A program made the position numbers and the translations under genes. 64,000 nucleotides of DNA, taken from NCBI RefSeq assembly GCF_003996965.1, contig NZ_QWDM01000016.1, forward strand, positions 1-64,000, in the 5' to 3' direction. The DNA is from Flavobacterium cupreum. GTDB taxonomy: Bacteria > Bacteroidota > Bacteroidia > Flavobacteriales > Flavobacteriaceae. The notes under the pieces were generated by a model. The model had not been told where the DNA came from. It did not search any database and saw only the letters and a program-made list of their open reading frames with translations. Shown here piece by piece: positions 1-9,110 of this stretch (within the stretch, counting starts at the first letter, position 1; the number at the start of each line of letters is the position of its first letter).

Positions 1-38
1 AAAATCTTTTAGAATGGCTCAAGAATTTTAAATAAGAT

Positions 39-105
39 ATAATGTAAAGTAGAATGTCTTAATTATCACAAAAGTAATGGTTAGTCATATTCTACTTTAC
101 ATTAT
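39..105. repeat. 17-bp perfect inverted repeat at the broken edge of the DUF932 gene
   Basis: The arms at 39-55 and 89-105 are perfect reverse complements separated by 33 bp. The right arm ends only 4 bp before the stop of the truncated DUF932 gene. The arms are AT-rich and no T-run follows, so this is not a typical terminator. A recombination or transposon-end site, or a protein-binding site, is possible. A short open frame ending at 35 on the plus strand could be the tail of another gene. Confidence 0.5.
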
Positions 106-108
106 TCT

Positions 109-510
109 TTACTTTCCATAACCTTTTCCGAGTGCCCCTGCGGTTTCGTATAGGATTCCGTCACCGCATACAATACTGTCAAAAAAAGAAAAGGCGTCCC
201 TATTTTGTACAATCTGGTAATCTTTGCCTACCACACCGAGTACGGCATCATTATCGGTTCGCACCGTACTATAGTAATTTGGTACTTCTATTTTATTGTG
301 AATGATATCATTATCTAAAATAATTTCGAAAGAACTGGCTGTAAACAGTTCGCGTTTTTCTACCTCATAATCCAAACCTGCTTGGGTAATTGCCTCGGCG
401 CTTGTTGGGTAATCGTTAATAATCTGCCCCAAATTGTGCCATGCTTTTTCCTTAGTGCTGAAAAAACTGTGTTTTCCTGTCTGCTCGTTGTAATTTATAT
501 TGTGTGCCAT
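109..510 (-). CDS. DUF932 (phage/plasmid-like TIGR03299 type) protein, truncated
   Basis: The 133-residue product starts MAHNINYNEQTG and matches the N-terminal part of DUF932 proteins, which are common beside ssb and anti-restriction genes in Bacteroidota ICEs. Features of the family that are visible are the KAWHNLGQ segment near residue 23 and the VVGKDYQIVQN segment near residue 93. Family members are usually about 300 residues or more. Here the frame stops right after ETAGALGKGYGK, where full-length relatives continue, so the C-terminal half is missing. The break falls beside the inverted repeat at 39-105. The gene runs in the same direction as ssb upstream and may be co-transcribed with it. 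The biochemical function of the family is not established. The remnant may not be functional. Confidence 0.75.
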   Translation of the reverse strand: MAHNINYNEQTGKHSFFSTKEKAWHNLGQIINDYPTSAEAITQAGLDYEVEKRELFTASSFEIILDNDIIHNKIEVPNYYSTVRTDNDAVLGVVGKDYQIVQNRDAFSFFDSIVCGDGILYETAGALGKGYGK

Positions 511-540
511 GATGCTAAATTTTAAATGATTACTCTATTA

Positions 541-927
541 TTAAAAAGGTACGTCTGCTGTTTTTTTTGATTTCTTTTCCTTTACTGCTGAATTGGCTGT
601 AACGGTTTGTTCTTTTTTAGGAAAAACCAAAATTTTAATATTGTTGGTATGAAAGGTCAAAGTGCCTACTGCTACACCTTCGCTGTTATTGTAAACATTC
701 ATGCCTATACGCCCAAAGAGCTGTACGAGTGTTCCTTTTTTAAGCCACTGCGCTGTTTTAGTATTTAACCAATAAGAGCAATTGATATAGGTTGTTACTT
801 CCTTTACTTCGGTACTGCCCTTAGATTTGTAATTGTCATTGATGGCAATACTGAAATTGACCACTTGTTTTTCATTGTTCACTTTTTGAACTGATGCATC
901 TGCTGTTACTCGTCCTGTGATTTCCAT
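541..927 (-). CDS. ssb: Single-stranded DNA-binding protein
   Basis: The 128-residue protein has an N-terminal OB fold: it begins MEITGRVTADASV and contains VVNFSIAINDNYKSKG and YINCSYW, followed by the strand LVQLFGRIGM. This is the pattern of small Bacteroidota mobile-element SSBs. A flexible lysine-rich tail ends in ADVPF, similar to the C-terminal tip through which SSBs recruit partner proteins. The role would be coating single-stranded DNA after conjugative entry or during replication. It lies 30 bp upstream of the truncated DUF932 gene on the same strand. The ATG at 927 fits the family start. It is a mobile-element copy rather than the housekeeping SSB, judging from its sequence and neighbours. 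Confidence 0.9.
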   Translation of the reverse strand: MEITGRVTADASVQKVNNEKQVVNFSIAINDNYKSKGSTEVKEVTTYINCSYWLNTKTAQWLKKGTLVQLFGRIGMNVYNNSEGVAVGTLTFHTNNIKILVFPKKEQTVTANSAVKEKKSKKTADVPF

Positions 928-1020
928 AATTTTAATTTTTAAGGATTACTATTCTTTACTTTCTCTCTAATCCTGCTCCCACAAAAATTGTTTTCAAAAC
1001 GAAAAAACGGGAAAAAAGAA

Positions 1021-1165
1021 AGCAAGATGTAAGTGGCTTAAGGATGGGTAAGTGCTATAAGTCCCGAAGGGTGGCAAGGGGAGCGCAGCCATTATGCGCA
1101 CGGAACATGCTTAAGTCACTATCTTAGCTGCCCTTTTAGTCCGTTTCGAGTGAAAGCTTAAGTAA
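1021..1165. other. GC-rich structured non-coding block upstream of ssb
   Basis: This 145-bp stretch is far richer in G and C than its surroundings and has no plausible reading frame. The segments 1032-1046 and 1106-1120 form an imperfect inverted repeat (13 of 15 positions pair). Inside it a GCGCA/TGCGC hairpin lies at 1083-1099. The heptamer GCTTAAG occurs three times in the same orientation, at 1036, 1109 and 1156. It could be a structured leader or small RNA, or a replication/transfer site. The rest of the gap (928-1020 and 1166-1440) is AT-rich and shows nothing recognisable. Confidence 0.45.
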
Positions 1166-1441
1166 ATTTTTTTTCAAATAGTTGAGTATATCTCATCTAA
1201 AAAAAAGATGAAACTCAAATTCAAATCGAGGATTATAGAAAATAATTTAACGGAAAATAAAAAAACTTAGATAATGACATGCCCAGTATCCCATTATCTT
1301 TATTAATTATGCGAGATAATTATTCAATTCATTAAAATTTATTTATTGAATACACGTTAACTAAGCGCCAAATTATTTGTGAATTTATGTGATTTATATT
1401 TTTTAAATTCACATATGCAGAATCTGAGACTTCATAAATAA

Positions 1442-1715
1442 AAAAACACCAAAACTTACGACCGAAATTTCAAAGTGAAAGCAGTCCTAGGGTATGAGAA
1501 AGGTCAGGCAAGGGCTGCAAGGGAGCTCGGTATAGTACCGTCGCTTATGACTAAATGGAGACAGGAGTTTCTTGAATTTGGAGTAGCAGGTTTCTGTGGA
1601 CGTGGTTCCGCAAAATTAAGCGCAGAAAAAAAAAAGCTTTTCCGAACTAAAAAGAAAACTTAAAAATAGATTTAAAGAATCAGATGGTAAAAATGTCAAT
1701 TTACAAAGATTCTAA
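1442..1715 (+). pseudogene. IS3-family orfA-like transposase fragment, frameshifted
   Basis: Read from 1451 the frame gives KTYDRNFKVKAVLGYEKGQ, then a helix-turn-helix with the RAARELGIVPSLMTKWRQEF segment typical of IS3/IS150 OrfA proteins. No ATG lies between the preceding stop (1439) and this motif; only a GTG at 1475 could start. A run of ten A residues at 1626-1635 breaks the frame. After the run, a heptad-like ELKRKLKNRFKES continues in another frame until a stop at 1715. No orfB and no terminal inverted repeats were found. This is a decayed insertion-sequence relic rather than an active gene. Confidence 0.6.
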
Positions 1716-1741
1716 AACCAGTTTTTTTAAGGAGGGCATTT

Positions 1742-2407
1742 TTAATTTAATATATTATCTTTAAAGTTAAATATCAAATGATACAATTTTAAAATATTGT
1801 TGTCATTGTCAATATGTTGTGAGTGGTAATGATAATCGAAATTTTCAACAAAACTATCTTTTGTGATTTCCTTTTGAACCCTTGAATTAGTAAATGATGT
1901 TGTCATCAATATATTCAGCATTTTAATGTTTTCTTGTATGTTCATATCGTCAACCACAAAAGCTATCATTCCATTTACCCTATAATAAGATTTATAGTAA
2001 TTAGTAGTATATCGGTATATACCATTTTTTATATACTCTGCATTTAGCCCTGTGGTACCACTGATATTTATATTATTTAATCTTTTGCATTCAATTATAT
2101 AATATGCTTCCTGCACTTCAAAAGTATTTTTTGAAATAATTTTAATATCAGTTCTTCCTATTGATGAATCTTCTGGCACTTCTCTTTCAAAATGGTAATC
2201 TAATAAATCAATATCACGTCTTAAAGTATCATTTTTAAGATAATTAAGTAATAAATAATCCCTGATTGCATTCTCATTATTGGATAAAGTGAAGGTATCT
2301 TTTGCCATCATTTGATAGCAAATAACTATTTTTGAAAGAATTCTTTCAAACTCATATTCATAAAAAAATGAGCTTTCACTGTATCCAGATGCATCTAAAC
2401 TAAACAT
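1742..2407 (-). CDS. Small PD-(D/E)XK nuclease-like protein paired with the methylase
   Basis: The 221-residue protein carries a plausible PD-(D/E)XK core: Asp87 in SSIGRTDIKI, then Glu106-Cys-Lys108 in AYYIIECKRL, spaced as in restriction-endonuclease folds. The rest is not recognised. Its start overlaps the end of the methylase gene by 8 bp, so the two are translationally coupled. I infer that it is the cleavage or accessory subunit of a restriction-modification-like system. An uncharacterised cofactor role cannot be excluded, and no experimentally named family was recognised. The gene is very AT-rich, as are its two upstream partners, which suggests that the three moved together. Confidence 0.6.
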   Translation of the reverse strand: MFSLDASGYSESSFFYEYEFERILSKIVICYQMMAKDTFTLSNNENAIRDYLLLNYLKNDTLRRDIDLLDYHFEREVPEDSSIGRTDIKIISKNTFEVQEAYYIIECKRLNNINISGTTGLNAEYIKNGIYRYTTNYYKSYYRVNGMIAFVVDDMNIQENIKMLNILMTTSFTNSRVQKEITKDSFVENFDYHYHSQHIDNDNNILKLYHLIFNFKDNILN

Positions 2408-5400
2408 TTACAATACTTTTTTTACCAGTAGTTAATATTGCATTTACAAATTCCTGTAGGTCTAAATGAGCAATAGCTTCATGCCATAATTTTTGCTCAT
2501 TTGGTTTTATAATATAAAAACCGTTCTCTTCAAAACCTCTAATATCTTTTTGAATAAATAGCTTATCAGTTATTTTTTCAATACTTAATGAAGAGGCAAT
2601 TTGGATAAATTCATTTGCTGCTGCATTTGTCCATGTTATTTGTGAAATATCTTTATCTGCTTCAACTAATCTAAAAAATACGCCAACAATTTGTGTTGAA
2701 TGTTTTATCTCACAGATTAATTTTAATCCACGTTTTTTATGAATAGGATTAAATCTATTTAAAAACAGTTCAACATAACTTATAATTTCTTTACTTTCAA
2801 ATAGTAATGCGCTAAAGATTTTCTCATAGCCTTTGTGCCTCATAATATGTGGAATGGTAATATCCATAGCATAAGATATTACACTTCTTTCAACTTTCGA
2901 TGGAATTAAATAATCGATAATGAGATTATTAAGTTGAGATTTTAATTGGCAAATTCGTTCTATAATCTCTTGATCAATTAATATTAAAGATCGAATTTTT
3001 TCTTTTTCGTTTTCAATTTCGGTAACAATATCATTTAATAAAGGTATATCTAAAAAAGGAAATGAAAACATACCTTCGTTAAACCCCTGTTCCCTCTCAA
3101 TTCCAGTAGAACTACCTGTATGAAGAACGAAATATGAAAATAAATCAGAACTTAATAATCCATTAATTATTTTCAAATATTTAATATCTTCATCTTTAAA
3201 AACTTTAACAGAAGTGAGCGAGTCTTTGAAAACAACATTTATCAAAGAAATAGCAGCTATTTTATGAAAAGAATTTGACAGCCCTTTCCTAATCAAAAGC
3301 ATTGGTGCCTTATAGAGATCCTTATTTCTAACCCTGTGCGCAAATTTATTAGTCCATTTAGTCTGGTAATCTGAAGCAATAGAAAATTCGTTAATATCGC
3401 GTGAATGAACGAATGGCATTCCAATCAATTCATTAACTGGATTTTCATCTGCTCCATTTTGGATACCCTGACCTTTTACAAAAGATTTTTCTTCTATAAA
3501 ACTTTCTAAACTGGAATATGTTTCATTTATTCTATTTAATAGATTAAAATCATTATAATTCCCGTAGACTAAAACTTTCCATAAATAGTCATAATCTTTT
3601 AATTGTTTTTGAATAACTTTTTTATAATCATTTCTTTGAATTGTAAAAACTTTAAACAATGAAAAGAATCGGTTAGCTTTTAATGTAATATGCTCTACAA
3701 TATTCTGCTCTGTATCTTTATCATTTGCATATTTATAAAAAATCACAACTGCAGGTCCTTCCGATGAATCACTAATTACTTTTTCAAATACTTCTTTTCG
3801 TACCGGTGCCAACTCAAATACTTTATTTATGAAATAATTTTCCAACAGGTACTGGCGATAATTTTTACCATTAGTATTGTACAGGACCTTGCTCGTAACA
3901 ATTAGTGCACATTGTGTATTATCATCACAAAAGTCACTGGCTCTAAAAGTAAACGCCTGTGCTATTTCATTGTTGCTTATTGCTATCTCTGCTTTGTTTT
4001 GCCCTATTTTAAATTTTTCGTTTCTTTTTCTTTTAGCTATGTATTCAATAAATTTTGGCTTTTCTTCAACTCCTTTCCCTCGCTTCCACGGTGGATTTCC
4101 AACAATAAAATCAAATCTTAAATTTTTAAATTTAGAATTAAAAGTAGCATCAGTATCAAAAAAATCTGAAACAAAAAAGTTTTGATTTAATAGCTCTGGA
4201 AAATGAAAAGTTTCAATATCGGAAGGCATTTGATAATCAAGTAATGTCAAATAGATTGAGAAAATAGCTACCTCAATTGCACTTTTGTCCTTGTCAATTC
4301 CATAAATATTATTCAATGTAAGTTCTTTTAAAGTCTCTTTATAAAGATCTATATCAGAAGCATATTCAGGATTAAAATCTTGATATCTTTCAATTATTTT
4401 TCTTAAAGATTCAACCAGAAAAATGCCAGAACCACATGCAGGGTCGAGAACTCTACAAAAGCTTATCTGAGTATCTTTTAGAAATTTTTTATCTATCGTG
4501 CTCGTTAAAATATAATCTACCAAAAATAAAGGAGTATAATATGCCCCTTCGATCTCTTGTTTTTTTTGGCCAATAAATAATTCGTAGACATTACTTATGA
4601 ATTCAACAGGAATAATTGAAAAATTATATAAATTAAATAAGGATATCTGTCCCGTGGAAAGTTTATTACCTTGTAAAAGATTAATTAATATATTAAAACA
4701 TTCATCTGGGATTATATTAATTTTTTCATTTTCAATAGGAAATAAATCACCATTGAATTTTTCTTTTAAATATTCAAAAAAAGCCTGAACCCTTGCCTTA
4801 TCTATTAATAATGAGCAAAGGTCATCATTATCCCAATGGCGTGAATTATTTTCAAAATTAAGTTTTACTTTCCTGTCTATTAAATATCTAATAAAAATAA
4901 TCTTTCCAATAAGCGAGTTAGCTAAATCAACATCTAATTTATTTGTAATTAAAAGTTCTCTAGCGTCCTTAATATTGTTTAGCAAATGATAGTCAACTCG
5001 ATTACTATATTTTAAATCGGTCTGATATTTAATCCAAGTATTTCCTGTAACTAATTCAAAATAACTAAAATCATTTAAATTTTCTTCTTTACCAAATAAC
5101 TGAAGTGCATCTTTATCAGTTTCAAAATTAAATCCGTTATAAATTTCAACCGAATCATTCTCCAGAATTATAATAACTGGCGACTCATTGAAATTCCATA
5201 TTTGTTTCAGTTTTTCTGATTTATTCAGTACATTTTCGAAAAACAAGATAAAGGGCTTATTATCAATGGAAAAAAATGCATCGGGTTTAATAACGTCATT
5301 AATTAGTCTTTCAACCCGATTCGAGAACATATTAGCCCATTTATTCTCAGAAGTAATAAATAAGCCGTTCTCTTCAGTAAGATTAAGTTTTTCAAATATT

Positions 5401-5423
5401 TGTTGCAAGTGAGTCATAATCAT
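2400..5423 (-). CDS. Eco57I-type N6-adenine DNA methylase, 1007 residues
   Basis: The protein has the gamma-class amino-methyltransferase motifs: motif I DPACGSGIF from Asp327 (SAM binding) and motif IV NPPW from Asn443 (catalysis on adenine N6). The central region resembles Eco57I/type IIG methylases. The C-terminal third, including NEGMFSFPFLDIP, looks like a target-recognition region. The N-terminal 300 residues have no clear catalytic nuclease motif, so cleavage probably comes from the small downstream protein. The start overlaps the upstream HTH gene by 4 bp (ATGA arrangement); a second ATG two codons in is equally possible. It would methylate and so protect host DNA as part of a three-gene restriction-modification-like operon. 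The length also permits a type IIG-like or BREX-like reading, but no other BREX genes are present. Confidence 0.85.
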   Translation of the reverse strand: MIMTHLQQIFEKLNLTEENGLFITSENKWANMFSNRVERLINDVIKPDAFFSIDNKPFILFFENVLNKSEKLKQIWNFNESPVIIILENDSVEIYNGFNFETDKDALQLFGKEENLNDFSYFELVTGNTWIKYQTDLKYSNRVDYHLLNNIKDARELLITNKLDVDLANSLIGKIIFIRYLIDRKVKLNFENNSRHWDNDDLCSLLIDKARVQAFFEYLKEKFNGDLFPIENEKINIIPDECFNILINLLQGNKLSTGQISLFNLYNFSIIPVEFISNVYELFIGQKKQEIEGAYYTPLFLVDYILTSTIDKKFLKDTQISFCRVLDPACGSGIFLVESLRKIIERYQDFNPEYASDIDLYKETLKELTLNNIYGIDKDKSAIEVAIFSIYLTLLDYQMPSDIETFHFPELLNQNFFVSDFFDTDATFNSKFKNLRFDFIVGNPPWKRGKGVEEKPKFIEYIAKRKRNEKFKIGQNKAEIAISNNEIAQAFTFRASDFCDDNTQCALIVTSKVLYNTNGKNYRQYLLENYFINKVFELAPVRKEVFEKVISDSSEGPAVVIFYKYANDKDTEQNIVEHITLKANRFFSLFKVFTIQRNDYKKVIQKQLKDYDYLWKVLVYGNYNDFNLLNRINETYSSLESFIEEKSFVKGQGIQNGADENPVNELIGMPFVHSRDINEFSIASDYQTKWTNKFAHRVRNKDLYKAPMLLIRKGLSNSFHKIAAISLINVVFKDSLTSVKVFKDEDIKYLKIINGLLSSDLFSYFVLHTGSSTGIEREQGFNEGMFSFPFLDIPLLNDIVTEIENEKEKIRSLILIDQEIIERICQLKSQLNNLIIDYLIPSKVERSVISYAMDITIPHIMRHKGYEKIFSALLFESKEIISYVELFLNRFNPIHKKRGLKLICEIKHSTQIVGVFFRLVEADKDISQITWTNAAANEFIQIASSLSIEKITDKLFIQKDIRGFEENGFYIIKPNEQKLWHEAIAHLDLQEFVNAILTTGKKSIVNV

Positions 5424-5668
5424 TTATCTATAGATTTAACTATTGTAACAGTATTTGTGGAAGCTATAAGCTCGCGGACATCAATATTAAGCGCTTTGGC
5501 TATTTCTATTAATGTTTCAAGTGCTGGTTGATTTTCATTTGTACACCATCTTGAAACTGTAGTGACGTTTTTACCCAGTATTTCAGCGAGCCATTTATTG
5601 GTTTTGTTTTCTTCAGCCAATACAGCTTTGATCCTATTAAGAGGCTTTATTTTCATATTAATCTGCAA
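5420..5668 (-). CDS. XRE-family helix-turn-helix regulator (control-protein-like)
   Basis: The 82-residue protein contains one HTH domain at about residues 10-65, with NKWLAEILGKNVTTVSRWCTNE as helices 2-3 and QPALETLIEIAKALNIDVREL completing the fold. Small HTH proteins encoded just ahead of a methylase often act as control (C) proteins that time the expression of a restriction-modification operon. The stop overlaps the methylase start (ATGA), which indicates one transcript. The encoded start could be the first ATG or the MKIK methionine five codons in. No clear TAnnTTTG box was seen upstream on this strand. Confidence 0.8.
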   Translation of the reverse strand: MQINMKIKPLNRIKAVLAEENKTNKWLAEILGKNVTTVSRWCTNENQPALETLIEIAKALNIDVRELIASTNTVTIVKSIDK

Positions 5669-6111
5669 ATTACGTTAATTTTTTAAGCTGGAATTACTTC
5701 TGTCAAAATTTATTTTCACTCGTTGTTAACTTAAAGATTTTCATATGTTTAGTTCATATATAAATTTTCATTTTATGTCTAAGCAGATTAATCTCACGCT
5801 CCTGTGGGTAAGGCGTGTGGTGGGTAATACTCGCATAGTAATGTAGCTACAGGATAAAATTAGTGTAGATTGTAATAAAATATTAAACTTACAATGTCCT
5901 AAATCATAACAAATTGTATAAAACCCATATTCTAAAGGAATGACGGGATTCAAAAAATAGATTTCAAAGAAAAAACTTATCAAATATTTTCATTCGTTTC
6001 TTACTTTTAAATATGATTTTTTTTTATGCTGGATAATTTAAGTTTCAATTTCAAATTGTTTTTACACTTTAATTGCAAGGTGTATAAAAAATCGTTTATC
6101 AGAGTACTTTT
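5669..6111. other. Intergenic region without a recognisable gene
   Basis: These 443 bp lie upstream of the HTH-methylase operon and downstream of the YhcG-like gene. They contain only a short unconvincing frame on the minus strand (5768-5983) with no recognisable domain. The promoter of the operon must lie here or further upstream, but no exact consensus box was found. A weak hairpin near 6065-6085 followed by T residues on the minus strand could end the YhcG-like transcript. Confidence 0.4.
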
Positions 6112-7080
6112 TCAGTGAATATAGGCTTGCAATTTTTGTTTCAATAAATGTTTATCAGGCAACTGTACTTTGTATTCGGCAACCATTGTTGGAGAAAGAC
6201 TTCTATTCAAAGCGTATTCTACAACGGCATGATCCTGATCTTTGCATAATAATATGCCTATGCTTGGATTTTCATTTTTCTTTTTTACATCCCGGTCTAA
6301 TGCTTCGAGATAAAAATTTAACTGCCCCAGATGTTCGGGTTTAAACTTATCTGATTTTAATTCAAATGCTACCAAACATTGTAATCCTCTATGATAAAAA
6401 ACCAGATCAATATAAAAATCACTATGCCCGACCTGTACTTGATACTCTTCCCCTATAAATAAAAAATCTTTACCTAATTCAAGTATAAAATTTTTCATCT
6501 GATTGATCAAACCTTTTTGCAAGTCACTCTCGTTATAGGTGTCTGAAAGGTTTAAAAAATCAAATATGTAGCTGTCCTTAAATGTGTTTGTGATATTGGG
6601 ATGTAATTCTCTCATCACTGATGAGACTTTTGTGTTTCCTATAATAGTTCTTTCAAAAACACCACTATTTATCTGTCTCTCCAATTCCCTTGAACTAAAT
6701 TTCTCCTGCCTTGAAAGGCGCAAATAAAATTCCTGTTCTTCGATAGACTTGGTCCTGGATAAAATAATGAGATTGTTGGTCCAACTAATTTCTCTCAGCA
6801 GTGCTGAGAGTTTTGGAAAAGCTTTATATGTCTCATAAAACTGCTTCATTCTCCAAAGATTCTTATCTGAAAAGCCTTTTAAATCAGGCTCAGTTATTTG
6901 CAAAAAAACTGCCAGTTCTTGTACCACTGATTTTCCCCACTGTGCCGTTTCTATCCGATTATGGATATACTGACCAATATTCCAATACAGATTAATCATT
7001 TCAGTGTTAACTGTTGTAATAGCTTTTGATCTGGATTGTTTTATTAATTGGATTATATCGGTAAATTGCTCTTGTATCAT
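6112..7080 (-). CDS. YhcG/DUF1016-type PD-(D/E)XK nuclease-domain protein
   Basis: The 322-residue protein has the DUF1016 N-terminal domain (about residues 5-160), with NTEMINLYWNIGQYI and the LSWTN-like ISWTNNLIIL segment. A C-terminal PD-(D/E)XK domain follows, with Asp225 in SDFYIDLVFYH and Glu240-Leu-Lys242 in LVAFELKSDKF. Proteins of this type are common in Bacteroidota mobile elements and defence islands. A DNA-processing or defence role is likely but unproven. The gene ends 30 bp upstream of the mobC start on the same strand, so it may be read through from the mob genes. Its length is close to normal for the family and all expected catalytic residues are present. Confidence 0.85.
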   Translation of the reverse strand: MIQEQFTDIIQLIKQSRSKAITTVNTEMINLYWNIGQYIHNRIETAQWGKSVVQELAVFLQITEPDLKGFSDKNLWRMKQFYETYKAFPKLSALLREISWTNNLIILSRTKSIEEQEFYLRLSRQEKFSSRELERQINSGVFERTIIGNTKVSSVMRELHPNITNTFKDSYIFDFLNLSDTYNESDLQKGLINQMKNFILELGKDFLFIGEEYQVQVGHSDFYIDLVFYHRGLQCLVAFELKSDKFKPEHLGQLNFYLEALDRDVKKKNENPSIGILLCKDQDHAVVEYALNRSLSPTMVAEYKVQLPDKHLLKQKLQAYIH

Positions 7081-7110
7081 TGTTTCTATATTTAATTTTT
7101 CATTTGTTAT

Positions 7111-9099
7111 TTACTTCTTAATTACTAAATGGCTTAGTTCAATATCATTTAGTAGTCTTTCCTTTTCTGCATAAATAATGTCCTTGATGTCCTTTTTTAT
7201 CTGCAGATAATTCCGCTGTACCATTGCATTATCAACTTTGCGAATAATAGGAATATCGACATATTGATCCTGTTCTTTTTTTAATGCTTCATGGTCATTT
7301 ATTATTTCAGAATGAAATGTTTTGAGTTCAATTTTACAATCAGGATCATCCGCTACCATACCCACGAATTCACCGGAACTTAGTCCGGAAATTTTGGATG
7401 GAGGCACTGCCGATTCCAATTGTTTGGACCGGCTTATAGAAGTATCTCCGCTATTAATGGAAAGGCTTTCCCTGTCCTGCATAATTTTTCCAAAACGCTC
7501 TGACAATTGTTTGGCAGTATCACCTGTAACCTGCCCACTGACTATGTTTCCAACAATATTCATAATTACGTCCGCCTGTTCTCGTCCATAATCTTTACGC
7601 AGCTGGCTAAAGTCCTGAATACCCAAACAAGTTGCTACTTTATTGCTCCGAGCTGTAGCAATTAAGCTGTCCATATTGTTGAGGTAAATAGTTGGAAATT
7701 CATCGAATATCAGACTGCTTTTATGTTTGTTTTTTTGGTTCACCAGCTTTACCAATCGGTTTACGTAAAGTGACAATACAGCTCCATATATTTGGATTTT
7801 CTGCGGATTATTGCCCATACATACGATCTTAGGATCGTCCGGATTATTGATGTCCAATGTGAAGTCACTACCCGACAAAACATAATACAATTGTGGAGAG
7901 GAAAGCCGTGCCATGGCAATTTTTGCAGAAGCAATTTGCCCCTCTAATTGGTCCATAACATTATTTAAGTAGGCATTCACAAAGGGATTAATAAGTACTT
8001 CGATTTCTTTTTCGGTTCTAAGCAGCGTAAAGAGACTATCGTAATCTTCCTGCATGAGTTCAATTACATGGGGAAGTGTGCAGAATTCTCCGTCTTTGTA
8101 TTTTCGTAAATACCATATTATGGCGGAAAGAAAATTAATCGGTGACTCTACAAAAAAATCACCCTGTCTTTTGATCCATTCCCTGTTGAGTCCCAACAAA
8201 ATGGTACGTGCCGATTCTGAGGCATCCGTAATGTCACTCATACCTGAAGGCTCTAACGGATTACACCGATTAGTCCGAGTTAAATCATCAAAATTAATGA
8301 CATAAAACTGTGGCAATTTCGGATAGTGATGTTTGTATTTAAGCCAAGTATTATAAACAATTTTGGTTAGGTCATCAAACTTGAAGTCATAGACAAACAT
8401 GGTGAATTGTTTACGGATGTGCTGGGTAATGACATGGCGTATGACGAAATAAGATTTCCCAGATCCTGGTGTGCCGGAAACCAGCAATCCCCGAAAGGGA
8501 TTAATAATGTTTATCCAGCTGTCCCTTATCTTATCCTTTAAATGATAACGGGCCGGAAGGTTGATGGAATATTCATTATCCAAGAATCTTTCTTCCTGGG
8601 GGAAAGTTTCATTTTCGTTATTAAAAATATCCTTGCTGTTCAGCCTGTTTTTTATAATACGAGACAATAGCGTACCTCCGGAAAGCATCAGAAGAAAGCC
8701 ACTGGAAGTTATGGTCATATAGGCAATTGCTGCCAACATTAATTCTATTTTCAAGTATAGTGAAAGACAACTTATAAAGTAAATCAGAATCCCCGTAATG
8801 ATGTAAGCAAAAGCTGTTTTATAACTCAGTTTTTCATCTTTTCTCCCTTTTGCTCCAATTAGTGAGATTATTAAAAATCCCAAAGCAAAGAGTTTGGATT
8901 TATGAAAATTACTGAATAATCCTGTGTGGTAAATATTGCTCATAATTTTATCGCTAAATCCGCTGACCAGATGCCACTCTCGAAAGGCAGCATAGCAGTA
9001 ATAATAAAAATGGATTACTAAAATAATGATGCTGATAAGTCTTGTCATATCTAAGATCTTTCTTAGTGCCTGTTCGTTTTCTCCTGTCTGCATAGCCAT
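7111..9099 (-). CDS. mobC: Conjugative coupling ATPase MobC (VirD4/TraG-like)
   Basis: The 662-residue protein begins with a membrane domain of about four hydrophobic helices (roughly 20-36, 68-84, 97-115 and 120-145). A cytosolic ATPase domain follows, with Walker A GTPGSGKS at 209-216 and a Walker B-like SSLIFDEFPTIY. This is the layout of type IV coupling proteins, which bring the relaxase-DNA complex to the mating channel; Bacteroidota ICEs call it MobC. It lies 11 bp after the relaxase gene on the same strand. Most of the later part (ATARSNKVATCLGIQDFSQL) matches the conserved VirD4/TraG C-terminal block. The start MAMQTGENEQ has another methionine two codons in. Confidence 0.9.
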   Translation of the reverse strand: MAMQTGENEQALRKILDMTRLISIIILVIHFYYYCYAAFREWHLVSGFSDKIMSNIYHTGLFSNFHKSKLFALGFLIISLIGAKGRKDEKLSYKTAFAYIITGILIYFISCLSLYLKIELMLAAIAYMTITSSGFLLMLSGGTLLSRIIKNRLNSKDIFNNENETFPQEERFLDNEYSINLPARYHLKDKIRDSWINIINPFRGLLVSGTPGSGKSYFVIRHVITQHIRKQFTMFVYDFKFDDLTKIVYNTWLKYKHHYPKLPQFYVINFDDLTRTNRCNPLEPSGMSDITDASESARTILLGLNREWIKRQGDFFVESPINFLSAIIWYLRKYKDGEFCTLPHVIELMQEDYDSLFTLLRTEKEIEVLINPFVNAYLNNVMDQLEGQIASAKIAMARLSSPQLYYVLSGSDFTLDINNPDDPKIVCMGNNPQKIQIYGAVLSLYVNRLVKLVNQKNKHKSSLIFDEFPTIYLNNMDSLIATARSNKVATCLGIQDFSQLRKDYGREQADVIMNIVGNIVSGQVTGDTAKQLSERFGKIMQDRESLSINSGDTSISRSKQLESAVPPSKISGLSSGEFVGMVADDPDCKIELKTFHSEIINDHEALKKEQDQYVDIPIIRKVDNAMVQRNYLQIKKDIKDIIYAEKERLLNDIELSHLVIKK

Positions 9100-9110
9100 G
9101 ATTTCATGTT

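Noticed and set aside
5768..5983. Minus-strand 71-codon frame
   Set aside because: No domain, poor codon pattern and no operon context. It is best left as intergenic DNA.
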